DNA of 64,000 nucleotides, from NCBI RefSeq assembly GCF_001511835.1, contig NZ_LN997848.1, positions 1,178,001 through 1,242,000 of the forward strand. The letters are read 5' to 3'. Shown piece by piece: positions 37,852 to 47,282 of the stretch. The first letter of the stretch is position 1, and each line of letters opens with the position of its first letter. The notes under the pieces are model-generated. The model was given only the letters and a program-made list of their open reading frames with translations, searched no databases and was not told the DNA's origin. This DNA is from Magnetospirillum sp. XM-1 (GTDB taxonomy: Bacteria; Pseudomonadota; Alphaproteobacteria; Rhodospirillales; Magnetospirillaceae). Made by a program: the position numbers and the translations under genes.

Positions 37852-38199
37852 TTACAGAATCGCCAGCACGCTTTCCGGCGGGCGGCCCAATGCCGCCTTG
37901 GTGTCCGTCACCACGATGGGGCGCTCGATGACGATGGGGTTGGCGACCATGGCCCGGATCAGGGCGTCGTCGTCCAGCCCGGCCGGGTCGATGCCTGCCT
38001 CGGCGGCTTCCTTCTTGCGCAGGATCTCGGCCGGGCGCTTGCCCAGCAGACCCAGGATGCGGGTCAGTTCGGCGGCCGAGGGCGGCTCCTTCAGATATTC
38101 CACGATGGCGGGGCTGATGCCCTTGTCCTCGATCAGCTTCAGCGTATCGCGCGACTTGCCGCAGCGCGGGTTGTGATAGATGGTGACCTGACCGGACAT
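37852..38199 (-). CDS. arsC: ArsC-like arsenate reductase (glutaredoxin type)
   Basis: 115 residues, the family length. The N-terminus has the redox motif YHNPRCGKSRDTLKLI with the catalytic Cys, and the second half has VIERPIVVTDTKAALGRPP with the conserved Arg. It would reduce arsenate with glutathione and glutaredoxin. No arsR, arsB or acr3 gene is adjacent, so it may be a general Spx/ArsC-family reductase and not a dedicated resistance gene. It is divergent from mscS with a 28-bp gap. Confidence 0.88.
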   Translation of the reverse strand: MSGQVTIYHNPRCGKSRDTLKLIEDKGISPAIVEYLKEPPSAAELTRILGLLGKRPAEILRKKEAAEAGIDPAGLDDDALIRAMVANPIVIERPIVVTDTKAALGRPPESVLAIL

Positions 38200-38227
38200 G
38201 CTCGATCCTCGAAAGCGGTTAAAGACC

Positions 38228-39493
38228 ATGAGTGCTGTTGCCCATAATGGCGTCTTCGCCCGCCTGCTCGCCACCCTGATGTTGCTGGGCATGCTGACCG
38301 GCGGCGCCCTGGCCCAGGATGCGGCCCCGCCGCCGCCCGCGCCCATCCCCGAACTGCCCGGCCAGATCAACGCCATCGGCGACAAGGCCGCCGACGTCAT
38401 GGTGCAGAAGCTGGCCGACCATTCGGGGCGCGACCAGTGGCGCCATACGGCGGTGATCGTCGTCATCACCCTGGCGGTGGCCTTCGGCGCCGACCGCCTG
38501 TCGCGGGGCGCCTGGCACCGTTTCGCCGGGCGGCGGCTGTCGGACGAGCAACGTCTGCGCATCCGGCTGCGCCTGGGCTGGCTGCGCCGCATCCTGCTGG
38601 TCGGCCTGGTCGGCGCGGTCGGGCTGATGACCATCCAGTCCCTGGGCGTCTACGACGTGCTGGCGGTGGTGGGCTCGGAATGGGGGCGGCGCATCCTGTC
38701 GGGCGTCATCAACATCATCTTAGTCCTGGCCCTGGCGGTGGTGTTCTGGGAGGTGCTGCGCGCCCTGATCGAGCGCTATCTGTCGGCCACCGATTCCGAC
38801 GGCAACCAGCTGCAGCGGTCGGGCCGGGCGCGCACCCTGCTGCCCCTGGTGCGCAACGCCGCCTTCATCTTGCTGGTGGTGACGGTGGGGCTGATCGTGC
38901 TGTCGGAGATCGGCGTCAACATCGCGCCGCTCTTGGCCGGCGCCGGTGTGCTGGGCATCGCCATCGGCTTCGGTTCCCAAAAGCTGGTCCAGGACATCAT
39001 CACCGGCGCCTTCATCCTGTTCGAGGACACCGTGGCGGTGGGCGATTCGGTCAAGGTGGGCGAGCATGTGGGCACGGTGGAATCGCTGTCCATCCGGGCC
39101 CTGAAGATCAGAGACGGCAACGGCTCGCTGCACACCGTGCCGTTCGGCGCGGTTTCCACCGTGATCAATTCCAGCCGGGGCTTCAACTACGCCGCCATCG
39201 ACGTGCCGGTGGCCTATGAGGTGGACACCGACCGGGCGACGGAAATCATCCTGGCCCTGGGCGCCGAGATGCGGGGCGAGGCCGTCTGGGGCGCCATGAT
39301 GATCGATCCCGTCGAGGTCCAGGGCGTCGAGCGCTTCGATTCCGCCTCGGTGATCCTGCGGGTGCGCATCAAGACCACGCCCGGCGACCGCATGACCCTG
39401 ATCCGCGAGTTCAACCGCCGCCTGAAGCAGCGTTTCAGTGCGGCGGGCATTTCCATGAGTTCGCCCCAGGCCCAGAAGGTGGTGTCAGGCTGA
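38228..39493 (+). CDS. MscS-family mechanosensitive channel
   Basis: 421 residues from ATG 38228, beginning with a signal sequence (MLTGGALAQ). A periplasmic segment and about four to five membrane helices follow. The pore-lining helix and beta domain of MscS are clear: LLAGAGVLGIAIGFGSQKLV, then FEDTVAVGDSVKVGEHVGTV and TVPFGAVSTVINSS. It relieves turgor during hypo-osmotic shock. Its last 9 bp overlap the end of recX on the other strand. Confidence 0.93.
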   Translation: MSAVAHNGVFARLLATLMLLGMLTGGALAQDAAPPPPAPIPELPGQINAIGDKAADVMVQKLADHSGRDQWRHTAVIVVITLAVAFGADRLSRGAWHRFAGRRLSDEQRLRIRLRLGWLRRILLVGLVGAVGLMTIQSLGVYDVLAVVGSEWGRRILSGVINIILVLALAVVFWEVLRALIERYLSATDSDGNQLQRSGRARTLLPLVRNAAFILLVVTVGLIVLSEIGVNIAPLLAGAGVLGIAIGFGSQKLVQDIITGAFILFEDTVAVGDSVKVGEHVGTVESLSIRALKIRDGNGSLHTVPFGAVSTVINSSRGFNYAAIDVPVAYEVDTDRATEIILALGAEMRGEAVWGAMMIDPVEVQGVERFDSASVILRVRIKTTPGDRMTLIREFNRRLKQRFSAAGISMSSPQAQKVVSG

Positions 39494-40036
39494 CGAGGGG
39501 ATCTCTTCGGCCTCGATCACGGCGCGGGCGGTTTCCCAGGAAAAGCCGGCGCGACCCAGGGCGGCCAGGTCCTTGGCGCGGAACTCGGCCCGCTTGTCCG
39601 CCGGGCGCCAGGGCCCCAGCCGGCGGCGGCGCGCCAGGGTGAAGGCGGCGTCCAGTTCGGAGTCCGGCTCCTGCTCGGCCAGGGCGGCGGCGACGGTTTC
39701 GGCCTCGACCCCCTTGGCGGCCAGCGCGGCCTGGATCAGACGGGTGCTGGCCCCCTTGCGCCGCAGGCCCCGCACCTTGGTCCCGGCATAGGCGGCATCG
39801 TCGAGATAGCCGAGACCGGCCAACTTGGCGATCACCGCCTCGACCATGGGCGTCGCCTCGTCGCGCTCGCCACCCCAATGGGCGAGCGAGCGGTCCACCT
39901 TGCGCATGAGTACCCTTCGCAGATTGGCCCTGGACGAGGAATAGCGTTCGAGATAATGCAGCGCGGCATTCTCGAGGTATGATGGCGTGATCTTGGACGG
40001 AGGGCGTCTGCCGGTCCGGGGGGCGAGCTGGGTCAT
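39485..40036 (-). CDS. recX: Regulatory protein RecX
   Basis: 183 residues from ATG 40036 (an earlier in-frame start at 40072 would run into the neighbouring gene's start). Three-helix repeats are visible: ALHYLERYSSSRANLRRVLM, GYLDDAAYAGTKVRGLRRKG and AALGRAGFSWETARAVI. RecX binds RecA filaments and limits recombinase activity. recA is not adjacent. It is divergent from the ABC-2 permease with a 16-bp gap. Confidence 0.9.
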   Translation of the reverse strand: MTQLAPRTGRRPPSKITPSYLENAALHYLERYSSSRANLRRVLMRKVDRSLAHWGGERDEATPMVEAVIAKLAGLGYLDDAAYAGTKVRGLRRKGASTRLIQAALAAKGVEAETVAAALAEQEPDSELDAAFTLARRRRLGPWRPADKRAEFRAKDLAALGRAGFSWETARAVIEAEEIPSSA

Positions 40037-40052
40037 GGAAAGCGAGTGTAGC

Positions 40053-40865
40053 ATGAGAGACGACGTGAACATCCTGCCGCCCGCGCCGCGCTCCTACGGC
40101 GCGGTCAACTGGCTGGGGACCTGGACCCTGTTGTGCAAGGAGGTGCGCCGCTTCCTCAAGGTCTATTTCCAGACCATCGTCGCGCCCGTGGTCACCACCT
40201 TGCTGTTCCTCTCGGTGTTCGCCCTGGCGCTGGGACCCGTGGCGGCCCAGGTCAAGGGCGTGCCCTTCGTCCAGTTCCTGAGCCCCGGCCTGATCATGAT
40301 GGCCATCGTCCAGAACGCCTTCGCCAACACCTCGTCGTCGATCATCATCGCCAAGGTCCAGGGCAACATCGTCGACATGCTGATGCCGCCGCTCACCGGG
40401 GCCGAGCAGACGGCCGCGGTCGCCCTGGGCGGCGTGGCGCGCGGGCTGGCGGTGGGCATCGCCGTGGGCCTCGCCATGGCCCTGTTCGTCCACCTGCCGG
40501 TCCACAACCCGCTGCTGATCGTCTATCACGCGGTGATGGGTTCCTTGATGCTGTCGCTGCTGGGCATGATGGGCGGCATCTGGGCCGACAAGTTCGACCA
40601 CATGGCCGCCGTGACCAATTTCATCGTCACGCCGCTGTCCTTCCTGTCGGGCACCTTCTATTCCATCGAGCGCCTGCCCCAGGCCTTCCACGCCGTCGCC
40701 CTGGTCAATCCGTTCTTCTACATGATCGACGGATTCCGGGCCGGATTCATCGGGGTGAGCGACGGCTCGGTGGCAATCGGCGTCGCCGCCATGGCGCTGG
40801 CCGACCTGGTTTTGCTGCTGGTCACCTGGCGCATGCTGGACAGCGGCTACAAGCTTAGAAGCTGA
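40053..40865 (+). CDS. ABC-2 type transporter permease (YadH-like)
   Basis: 270 residues with six membrane helices. The ABC-2 features are the amphipathic N-terminus (LCKEVRRFLKVYFQTIVAP), FVQFLSPGLIMMAIVQNAFA, and the C-terminal signature FLSGTFYSIERLPQAFHAVA with VNPFFYMIDGFRAGFIG. It forms the membrane part of an exporter. No ATPase partner is adjacent, which is unusual for this class. The substrate is unknown. Confidence 0.9.
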   Translation: MRDDVNILPPAPRSYGAVNWLGTWTLLCKEVRRFLKVYFQTIVAPVVTTLLFLSVFALALGPVAAQVKGVPFVQFLSPGLIMMAIVQNAFANTSSSIIIAKVQGNIVDMLMPPLTGAEQTAAVALGGVARGLAVGIAVGLAMALFVHLPVHNPLLIVYHAVMGSLMLSLLGMMGGIWADKFDHMAAVTNFIVTPLSFLSGTFYSIERLPQAFHAVALVNPFFYMIDGFRAGFIGVSDGSVAIGVAAMALADLVLLLVTWRMLDSGYKLRS

Positions 40866-40983
40866 AAAGCCGCCAGCCCATTGACATTTGTCGGTTTCCA
40901 ACCGATATTCTGCCGCTTTCCATGAGCGCATCGGCCTTTTCGCTCGCACTTGCGAGGCCGCCGGGCATTCTCGGGAGAGTGAC

Positions 40984-42153
40984 GTGATTCCAGTGGTGAT
41001 GCCGACCTATGCGCGTGCCGACCTCGCTTTCGAGCGGGGCGAGGGTGTCTATCTGTTCACCGGCGACGGCCGACGCTTCCTCGATTTCGCCGCCGGCGTC
41101 GCCGTCAACGCGCTGGGGCATTGCCATCCGCGCCTGGTCAAGGCCCTGACCGAGCAGGCCGGAAAGGTCTGGCACACCTCCAACCTGTACCGGGTGCCGG
41201 GACAGGAGAAGGTGGCCGCCAAGCTGGTGGAGCGTACCTTCGCCGACACGGTGTTCTTCTGCAATTCCGGCGCCGAGGCGCTGGAGTGCAGCATCAAGAT
41301 GGCCCGGCGCTACCACTACGCCGCCGGCAATCCCGAACGCTACCGCGTCATCTGCGCCGAGGGCGCCTTCCACGGCCGCACCCTGGCCACCGTGGCGGCG
41401 GGCGGGCAGAAGAAGCACATGGAGGGCTTCGCGCCGGCGGTCGAAGGCTTCGACCACGTGCCCTTCGGCAACCTCAACGCCATGCGCGCCGCCATCACCA
41501 AGGAGACCGCCGCCATCCTGGTCGAGCCGGTCCAGGGCGAGGGCGGCATCGTCCCCGGCGATCCCGATTACCTGCGCCGCCTGCGCGCCACCGCCGACGA
41601 GTTCGGCGTGCTGTTGATCTTCGACGAGGTACAGACCGGCATGGGCCGTACCGGCACCCTGTTCGCCCACCAGCAGGCGGGCGTCGCGCCCGACATCATG
41701 GGGGCGGCCAAGGGCCTGGGTGGCGGCTTCCCGGTGGGCGCCTGCCTGGCGACGGAAAAGGCCGCCTCGGGCATGGTGGCGGGCACCCACGGCTCGACCT
41801 TCGGCGGCAACCCGCTGGCCATGGCGGTGGCCGACGAGGTGCTGAACGTCATGGCCGAACCCGGCTTCCTGGACCGCGTCCAGGCCATGGGCGCTCTGCT
41901 GCGCGCCCGGGTCGAGGAAGTTTGCGCCCGCTATCCCGGCGTGGTCACCGAGGTCCGGGGCCTCGGCCTGATGCTGGGCTTCAAGCCCGTCATGCCCAAC
42001 ACCGAGATGGTGGCAAGGCTGGCGGCCGGCGGAATGCTGACCGTGGGGGCCGGCGACAATGTCGTGCGGCTGCTGCCGCCGCTGATCATCGACGAAAGCC
42101 ATGTGGACGAAGCCGTGGGCATCCTGGCCCGTGCCTTCGATGAGGTGAAATGA
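40984..42153 (+). CDS. argD: Acetylornithine aminotransferase
   Basis: 389 residues from GTG 40984, preceded by GGGAGAG. It is a PLP class III aminotransferase of arginine synthesis. [20 protein letters not shown] is the N-terminal signature, [20 protein letters not shown] the PLP phosphate cup, and [18 protein letters not shown] the Asp region. The PLP Lys is in [17 protein letters not shown]. The stop overlaps the argF start by 4 bp. Confidence 0.95.
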   Translation: MIPVVMPTYARADLAFERGEGVYLFTGDGRRFLDFAAGVAVNALGHCHPRLVKALTEQAGKVWHTSNLYRVPGQEKVAAKLVERTFADTVFFCNSGAEALECSIKMARRYHYAAGNPERYRVICAEGAFHGRTLATVAAGGQKKHMEGFAPAVEGFDHVPFGNLNAMRAAITKETAAILVEPVQGEGGIVPGDPDYLRRLRATADEFGVLLIFDEVQTGMGRTGTLFAHQQAGVAPDIMGAAKGLGGGFPVGACLATEKAASGMVAGTHGSTFGGNPLAMAVADEVLNVMAEPGFLDRVQAMGALLRARVEEVCARYPGVVTEVRGLGLMLGFKPVMPNTEMVARLAAGGMLTVGAGDNVVRLLPPLIIDESHVDEAVGILARAFDEVK

Positions 42154-43067
42154 TCCCTTCCAACGCATCGGGCGCACCGCGCCATTTCCTCGACCTTGAC
42201 GGATTCGACACGGCAACGCTGCGCCATATCCTCGATCTCGGCCTGGCCTACAAGCAGGGCAAGGGGCCCAAGGCGCCGCTGGCCGGCAAGATGCTGGCCA
42301 TGATCTTCGAGAAGCCCTCGACCCGGACCCGCGTGTCCTTCGAGGTGGGCATGAAGCAGCTGGGCGGCGACGTCGTCATGCTGGCCGCCGGCGACACCCA
42401 GCTGGGACGGGGCGAGACCATCGCCGACACCGCCCGGGTGCTGTCGCGCTTCGTCGACGCGGTGATGATCCGCACCAACCTGCCGGAAAAGCTGACCGAA
42501 CTGGCCCGGCATGCCGGCGTGCCGGTGATCAACGGCCTGACCGACGAATCCCATCCCTGCCAGGTGATGGCCGACGTGATGACCTTCGAGGAGCATCGCG
42601 GCTCGCTCAAGGGCAAGGTGGTGGCCTGGGTGGGCGACGGCAACAACGTGGCCGCCAGCTGGATTCACGCCGCCGGCCATTTCGGCTGCGAGATCCGTCT
42701 GGCCTGCCCGGAAAGCCTGATGCCGTCGAGGGCAGCGGTGGACTGGGCCCGGGCCCGGGGCGCCAGCGTGGTGCTGACCACCCATCCCGCCGAGGCGGTC
42801 AACGGCGCCCATCTGGTGCTGACCGACACCTGGGTCTCCATGGGCTGCACCGATGCCAACCGCCACGAGCTGCTGGAGCCCTATCAGGTCAACGAGGCGC
42901 TGATGGCCAAGGCCGCGCCCGACGCCCTGTTCATGCACTGCCTGCCCGCCCATCGCGGCGAGGAAGTGACCGACCCGGTCATGGACGGCTCGCAATCGGT
43001 GGTGTGGGACGAGGCGGAAAACCGCATGCACGTCCAGAAGGGAATCCTGACCTGGTGCCTGGCTTGA
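42150..43067 (+). CDS. argF: Ornithine carbamoyltransferase
   Basis: 305 residues, normal length. [20 protein letters not shown] contains the carbamoyl-phosphate STRTR motif. [11 protein letters not shown] and the ornithine-binding [20 protein letters not shown] are also intact. It makes citrulline. It is translationally coupled to argD (ATGA) and overlapped by hslO for 13 bp. Confidence 0.97.
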   Translation: MIPSNASGAPRHFLDLDGFDTATLRHILDLGLAYKQGKGPKAPLAGKMLAMIFEKPSTRTRVSFEVGMKQLGGDVVMLAAGDTQLGRGETIADTARVLSRFVDAVMIRTNLPEKLTELARHAGVPVINGLTDESHPCQVMADVMTFEEHRGSLKGKVVAWVGDGNNVAASWIHAAGHFGCEIRLACPESLMPSRAAVDWARARGASVVLTTHPAEAVNGAHLVLTDTWVSMGCTDANRHELLEPYQVNEALMAKAAPDALFMHCLPAHRGEEVTDPVMDGSQSVVWDEAENRMHVQKGILTWCLA

Positions 43068-43963
43068 CCGATACCGTCCTGCCCTTTTCCGTGATGGGCG
43101 GCGCGGTGCGCGGCCGCCTGGCCCGCCTGGGCGCCTCGCTCGACACTATTCTCGACGACCAGCACGCCTATCCTGTGCCGGTGGCCGCCCTGCTGGCCGA
43201 GACCATGGCACTGGCCGCCGTGCTGGCCACCTCCATGAAGTTCGACGGCATCTTCACCCTGCAGGCCCAGGGCGACGGCCCGGTCTCGCTGCTGGTGGCT
43301 GACGTGACCAGCGGCGGCGACATGCGCGCCCACGCCCGCTTCGACGCCGCCCGTCTGGGGCAGGTGCCGGTGGCCGACCGGGCCTCGGTGCCGGCGCTGC
43401 TGGGCAAGGGCTATCTCGCCTTCACCGTGGACCAGGGGCCGGATACCGACCGTTACCAGGGCATCGTCGAGCTGGAGGGCGCCACCCTGGAAGACTGCGC
43501 CCGGGCCTATTTCAAGCAGTCGGAACAGCTCGACACCGCCATCGAGGCCGCCGTGCGCCCGCCCGCCGGCGGACGGGGCTGGGCGGCCGCCGCGCTGATG
43601 ATCCAGCGCATGCCGGCCGGGACCGGCAGCGCCCCCATCCTGGTGGCCGAGGAGGCCGAGGAAAGCTGGCGCCGCGCCGAGATCCTGCTGGGCAGCGTCA
43701 CCGGGGCCGAACTGACCGATGCCGTCCTGGCGCCCGAACAGCTGCTTTATCGCCTTTATCATGCCGAGCAGCTGCAGGCGTTCGAGCCCAAGGCGATCCA
43801 GGCCCGCTGCCGCTGCTCGCGCGACAAGGTGGAGGCGACCTTGCGTTCGCTGCCTGCCGCCGAGATCGCCTCGGTGGCCGACGCAGAGGGCAAGATCGTG
43901 GTGACCTGCGAGTTCTGCCGCACCGACCATGTCTTCCGGCTGTCCGAGCTGCAGCATTCTTGA
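43055..43963 (+). CDS. hslO: Hsp33 redox-regulated chaperone
   Basis: 302 residues from GTG 43055, within the end of argF. Hsp33 becomes an active holdase when its zinc is released on oxidation. The N-terminal core has [17 protein letters not shown] and [19 protein letters not shown]. The C-terminal zinc switch has CXC (RCRCSRDKV) and CXXC ([12 protein letters not shown]). The pairing of hslO with argF is a common alphaproteobacterial arrangement. Confidence 0.93.
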   Translation: MPGLTDTVLPFSVMGGAVRGRLARLGASLDTILDDQHAYPVPVAALLAETMALAAVLATSMKFDGIFTLQAQGDGPVSLLVADVTSGGDMRAHARFDAARLGQVPVADRASVPALLGKGYLAFTVDQGPDTDRYQGIVELEGATLEDCARAYFKQSEQLDTAIEAAVRPPAGGRGWAAAALMIQRMPAGTGSAPILVAEEAEESWRRAEILLGSVTGAELTDAVLAPEQLLYRLYHAEQLQAFEPKAIQARCRCSRDKVEATLRSLPAAEIASVADAEGKIVVTCEFCRTDHVFRLSELQHS

Positions 43964-44028
43964 CGGCTTGCCGCACCGCACCGATATTGAACCCACATGT
44001 TTCGTACGCCCAAAGGGAGTCATTTCCG

Positions 44029-44622
44029 ATGATCGCTCGGCATTTCCGTCTGGTGGTGGCCGTTGTCGCCGCCCTTACCGCCAGCGCCTGCCAGAACGCC
44101 AAGCCGCCCATGCAGAAGCTGCCCGAGATCAGCTTCTCCAACCTGCGGCCGTTCCAGCTGGACGTGGGCCAGCTGGAGATCGTCTCGGAATTCGTCGCCC
44201 CCGGCCGTTCGCCCCATATCGAGCACCTGATGCCGGTGTCGCCCGAAGGCGCCATCCAGCGCTGGGCTCAGGACCGGCTGAAGCCGGTGGGCCGCACCGG
44301 CTCGGCCCGCGTGGTGATCAAGGACGCCAAGGTGGTCGAGGTGCCGCTGGCCATCGACAAGGGCCTTACCGGCGCCTTCAAGAAGGAGCAGGAGGTGCGC
44401 TACGACGCCGCGCTGAACGTGGCGGTGCAGATCCTCGACGCGCGCGGCATGGTCCAGGGCGAGACCGTGGCCCAGGCCACCCGCTCCAAGACCGTGGCCG
44501 AGGGCATCACGCTGAACGAGCGCGACCGGGTGCTCTACGACATCAGCGAGAGCCTGGCGAAGGACATCGACCAGCAGATGTCCCAGCTGATTCAGAGCTA
44601 TCTCGGCCGTTGGGTGAGGTAG
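44029..44622 (+). CDS. Conserved-type lipoprotein of unknown function
   Basis: 197 residues from ATG 44029 with AAAGGGAGT upstream. The signal ends in a lipobox TASAC (Cys near 22), so it is lipid-anchored. The mature part alternates beta strands (FQLDVGQLEIVSEFVAP, ARVVIKDAKVVEVPLAIDKG) and ends in a helix (ISESLAKDIDQQMSQLIQSY). The pattern of an antiparallel sheet with a final helix is common in outer-membrane accessory lipoproteins. No function can be assigned. Confidence 0.85.
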   Translation: MIARHFRLVVAVVAALTASACQNAKPPMQKLPEISFSNLRPFQLDVGQLEIVSEFVAPGRSPHIEHLMPVSPEGAIQRWAQDRLKPVGRTGSARVVIKDAKVVEVPLAIDKGLTGAFKKEQEVRYDAALNVAVQILDARGMVQGETVAQATRSKTVAEGITLNERDRVLYDISESLAKDIDQQMSQLIQSYLGRWVR

Positions 44623-44658
44623 AGTCCATAAGGATTTGTATCGAATCGGATTCCGCGC

Positions 44659-44687
44659 TTGACGGGCGGCTCTCGCCACCGTAAAAA
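44659..44687 (+). promoter_or_regulatory. rpmB: Candidate sigma70 promoter of rpmB
   Basis: TTGACG at 44659-44664 and TAAAAA at 44682-44687 with a 17-bp spacing lie 75 bp before the rpmB start. The -35 is close to consensus, the -10 weaker. Confidence 0.45.
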
Positions 44688-44761
44688 CGCGGCTTCCTCC
44701 GGTATGCCCCGGCCAACGGGCGCTCTTCCGGGACCGAATTTTTGGATATGAGGATTTCGCT

Positions 44762-45067
44762 ATGGCTCGTCGCTGCGCCATCACCGGCAAGGGCGTTCTG
44801 ACCGGAAACAACGTCAGCCACGCCAACAACAAGACCCGTCGTCGGTTCCTGCCCAACCTGCAGGAGGCCTCGCTGCTGTCTGACGCCCTGGGTCATGCCG
44901 TGCGCCTGCGCATCTCGACCAACGGCCTCAAGACCATCGAGCACAACGGCGGCATCGACTCCTACCTGCTGTCCATCGCCACCACCAAGCTCAGCGCCGA
45001 GGCTCGCCGCCTGAAGAAGCGCATCGAGCGCGCCCTGGCCAGCAAGCAGGACGCCGCCGCGGCCTAA
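44762..45067 (+). CDS. rpmB: 50S ribosomal protein L28
   Basis: 101 residues. The N-terminus [20 protein letters not shown] followed by [14 protein letters not shown] is diagnostic of L28. The length is typical of the alphaproteobacterial form, which has a C-terminal extension ([17 protein letters not shown]). It stands alone with its own candidate promoter and terminator. Confidence 0.98.
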   Translation: MARRCAITGKGVLTGNNVSHANNKTRRRFLPNLQEASLLSDALGHAVRLRISTNGLKTIEHNGGIDSYLLSIATTKLSAEARRLKKRIERALASKQDAAAA

Positions 45068-45088
45068 ACCGCGTGCCGCAGATTTCCC

Positions 45089-45117
45089 AAAGGGTCCGTG
45101 GGCAACCACGGGCCCTT
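45089..45117 (+). terminator. Rho-independent terminator of rpmB
   Basis: Arms of about 13 bp (AAAGGGTCCGTGG / CCACGGGCCCTTT) with a short loop lie 21 bp after the rpmB stop and are followed by TTTTGGTGTTT. Confidence 0.75.
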
Positions 45118-45176
45118 TTGGTGTTTCCTGCTGCCGGTATGGGGGCTGTACCCGCCGACATTTCCCCCCAGCCCAA

Positions 45177-45203
45177 CCCTCCCCCAGCAAAGCCGGGGGA
45201 GGG
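45177..45203. repeat. GC-rich extragenic palindrome, copy 2
   Basis: CCCTCCCCCAGC / GCCGGGGGAGGG with a 3-bp loop. It has one mismatch within the stem and matches the copy at 32411-32437 over almost all positions. Confidence 0.8.
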
Positions 45204-45213
45204 GGCTTAGAGC

Positions 45214-45247
45214 AAAAAAGCCCCTCCCGGTGTCCCAGAAGGGGCTT
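45214..45247 (-). terminator. Rho-independent terminator after cheR
   Basis: Read on the minus strand, AAGCCCCT and AGGGGCTT form a stem followed by further T residues, 25 bp after the cheR stop. It ends the chemotaxis operon. Confidence 0.8.
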
Positions 45248-45272
45248 TGTGCCGTCTGGAGCAGACGGAAAG

Positions 45273-46109
45273 CTACTTGGTGGTGCCGATGCCGGCCGGA
45301 GCGCGGGTGGTGGAGTAGACGCCGCGCTGGTCGGGGATGGGCTTGAACTTGTCCGAGATTCCCAGCACCGTTTCGGCGCCGCCCAGATAGAGGAAGCCGT
45401 CGTCGGGCACCACCCGGCTGATATTGTCCAGCACCCGGGTCTTGGTGGGCTGGTCGAAATAGATCAGCACGTTGCGGCAGAACACCACGTCGAACTGGCC
45501 CAAGGGCTTCAGGTCGTGCAGCAGGTTGTACTCGCGGTACTGGACCATGCCGCGGATGGCGGGGTCGATCTGCCACATCTCGGCGGTCTTCTTGAAGTAC
45601 TTGACCAGCAGCTGGATGGGCAGGCCGCGTTGCACCTCGAACTGGGAGTAAAGGCCGGCCTTGGCCTTCTCCAGCATCTCGGTGGAGATGTCGGTGCCGA
45701 CGATCTCGATCTTCCAGCCTGCCAGCTTGGCGCCTTCTTCCTTCAGCACCATGGCGAGCGTATAGGCTTCCTGGCCCGAGCTGGACGCCGCCGACCAGAT
45801 GCGGAACGACTTCTTGGCGGCGCGGGTGGCCAGCAGATGGGGCAGGACGACGCTCTTGAACTGGTCGAACGGCTTGATGTCGCGGAAGAAGAACGACTCG
45901 TTGGTCGTCATCGCCTCCGTGACCTCGCGCAGCAGGTCCTCGCCGGCGGTGCGCAGGCCGGAGACGAGGTCTTCCAGGCCCTTGAGGCCGCGCTTGCGGG
46001 CCACCGGGGTGAGACGGCTTTCCAGGAGGTAGGCCTTGTCGCGGGTGATGACCAGACCGGAACGGTCCTTCAGCAACTTGGCGACGAAATCAAAATCTTC
46101 GGGCCGCAT
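45273..46109 (-). CDS. cheR: Chemotaxis protein methyltransferase CheR
   Basis: 278 residues. The N-terminal helical domain (FDFVAKLLKDRSGLVITRDK) precedes a SAM-binding domain with TNESFFFRDIKPFDQF, IWSAASSSGQEAYTLAMVL, and FDVVFCRNVLIYFDQPTK. It methylates glutamates of chemoreceptors using S-adenosylmethionine. It starts 4 bp after cheB and is the last gene of the operon. No receptor-binding TPR or pentapeptide tail motif is present. Confidence 0.96.
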   Translation of the reverse strand: MRPEDFDFVAKLLKDRSGLVITRDKAYLLESRLTPVARKRGLKGLEDLVSGLRTAGEDLLREVTEAMTTNESFFFRDIKPFDQFKSVVLPHLLATRAAKKSFRIWSAASSSGQEAYTLAMVLKEEGAKLAGWKIEIVGTDISTEMLEKAKAGLYSQFEVQRGLPIQLLVKYFKKTAEMWQIDPAIRGMVQYREYNLLHDLKPLGQFDVVFCRNVLIYFDQPTKTRVLDNISRVVPDDGFLYLGGAETVLGISDKFKPIPDQRGVYSTTRAPAGIGTTK

Positions 46110-46113
46110 GGGT

Positions 46114-47259
46114 TTAGCGCCTCGCCGCCAGTTTCATGATCCAAGGGGCAATTTCCGGCAGAGGCAGGACGGCCGAGCAAATGCCCGCCGTCGCCGCTGC
46201 CCCCGGCATGCCCCACACAACCGAGCTAGCCTCGTCCTGGGCGATCACGGTGCCGCCCGAGGCAACCACCGCCTGACCGCCCTTCATGCCGTCGGCGCCC
46301 ATTCCCGTCAGGATGCAGGTCAGCACGCGCTTGCCATAGGCGGCGGCGATGGACCGCAACATGGGATCGACGGCCGGGCGGCAGAAGTTCTCAGGAGGGT
46401 TCTTGTTCAATCGCAGTACTTTGTCCGTACCCTTGGTTTCGACCACCATGTGGAAGTCACCCGGCGCGATATAGACGCGTCCGCTGGTGATCACCTCGCC
46501 ATCGACGGCCTCGTGGGCGTTCCAGCCCGAGACGCGGCTGATGTGCTCGGCCAGGATGGTGGTGAAGGTGGCGGGCATGTGCTGGGTGATCAGGATGGGC
46601 TGGCGGACGGTGCCGGCCTTCATGGTGCCCAGCACGGTGAACAGCGCCTGGGGGCCGCCGGTGCTGGAACCGATGGCGATGACGTCCGGCGGCTCGGGCG
46701 TGTTGCTGCGCAGCTGCAGCGGCCCCGGCGGATGGATGGGAACCGGGGTGCGGGGCGTGGACGGAGAGATGGTCGGCCGGGTGGCCGGCGGGCCGCCGGG
46801 TCGCGCGGGCCGCGCGCCGGCGCGGCGCGCCTGGCCCAGGGCCCGGATCTTGCCCACCAGCTCGCTCTTGAAGTCGGCGCCGCCCGCCAGGTCGCGGGTG
46901 GAGGTGGGCTTGGGGATGTAGTCGGCGGCGCCCATCTGCATGGCGCGCAAGCTGACGTCGGCTCCCTTCAGCGTCAGGGTCGACTGCATGATCACCTTGA
47001 GGCCGGGGTCGATCTGCAGCAGCTTGGGAAGGGCTGTCAGACCGTCCATGACCGGCATCTCGATATCGAGGATGACCACGTCGATCTCGTTGCGCTCCAG
47101 CGAGGCGAGCGCCATCTGGCCGTTGCCGACCGAGGCGACCACCTGAATGCCGGCTTCGCCTTCCAGGATACGGGTGACGAGACCGCGGACCACTGCGGAA
47201 TCATCGACCAGCATGACCCGGATGGGCTCGGCTGCCGAAGAAGGGGAATCGATGGCCAT
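46114..47259 (-). CDS. cheB: Chemotaxis response regulator protein-glutamate methylesterase CheB
   Basis: 381 residues from ATG 47259 (a GTG at 47271 is in frame). The receiver domain covers about 1-125 (RVMLVDDSAVVRGLV, VVILDIEMPVMDGL with the phospho-Asp). A Pro/Arg-rich linker follows to about 200. The methylesterase domain has AIGSSTGGPQALFTVL with the Ser nucleophile, ILITQHMPATFT with the His, and the GMGADGMKGG loop near the end with the catalytic Asp. It removes receptor methyl groups. Confidence 0.95.
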   Translation of the reverse strand: MAIDSPSSAAEPIRVMLVDDSAVVRGLVTRILEGEAGIQVVASVGNGQMALASLERNEIDVVILDIEMPVMDGLTALPKLLQIDPGLKVIMQSTLTLKGADVSLRAMQMGAADYIPKPTSTRDLAGGADFKSELVGKIRALGQARRAGARPARPGGPPATRPTISPSTPRTPVPIHPPGPLQLRSNTPEPPDVIAIGSSTGGPQALFTVLGTMKAGTVRQPILITQHMPATFTTILAEHISRVSGWNAHEAVDGEVITSGRVYIAPGDFHMVVETKGTDKVLRLNKNPPENFCRPAVDPMLRSIAAAYGKRVLTCILTGMGADGMKGGQAVVASGGTVIAQDEASSVVWGMPGAAATAGICSAVLPLPEIAPWIMKLAARR

Positions 47260-47282
47260 GGGTGAAATCACCGAACCGGGGG

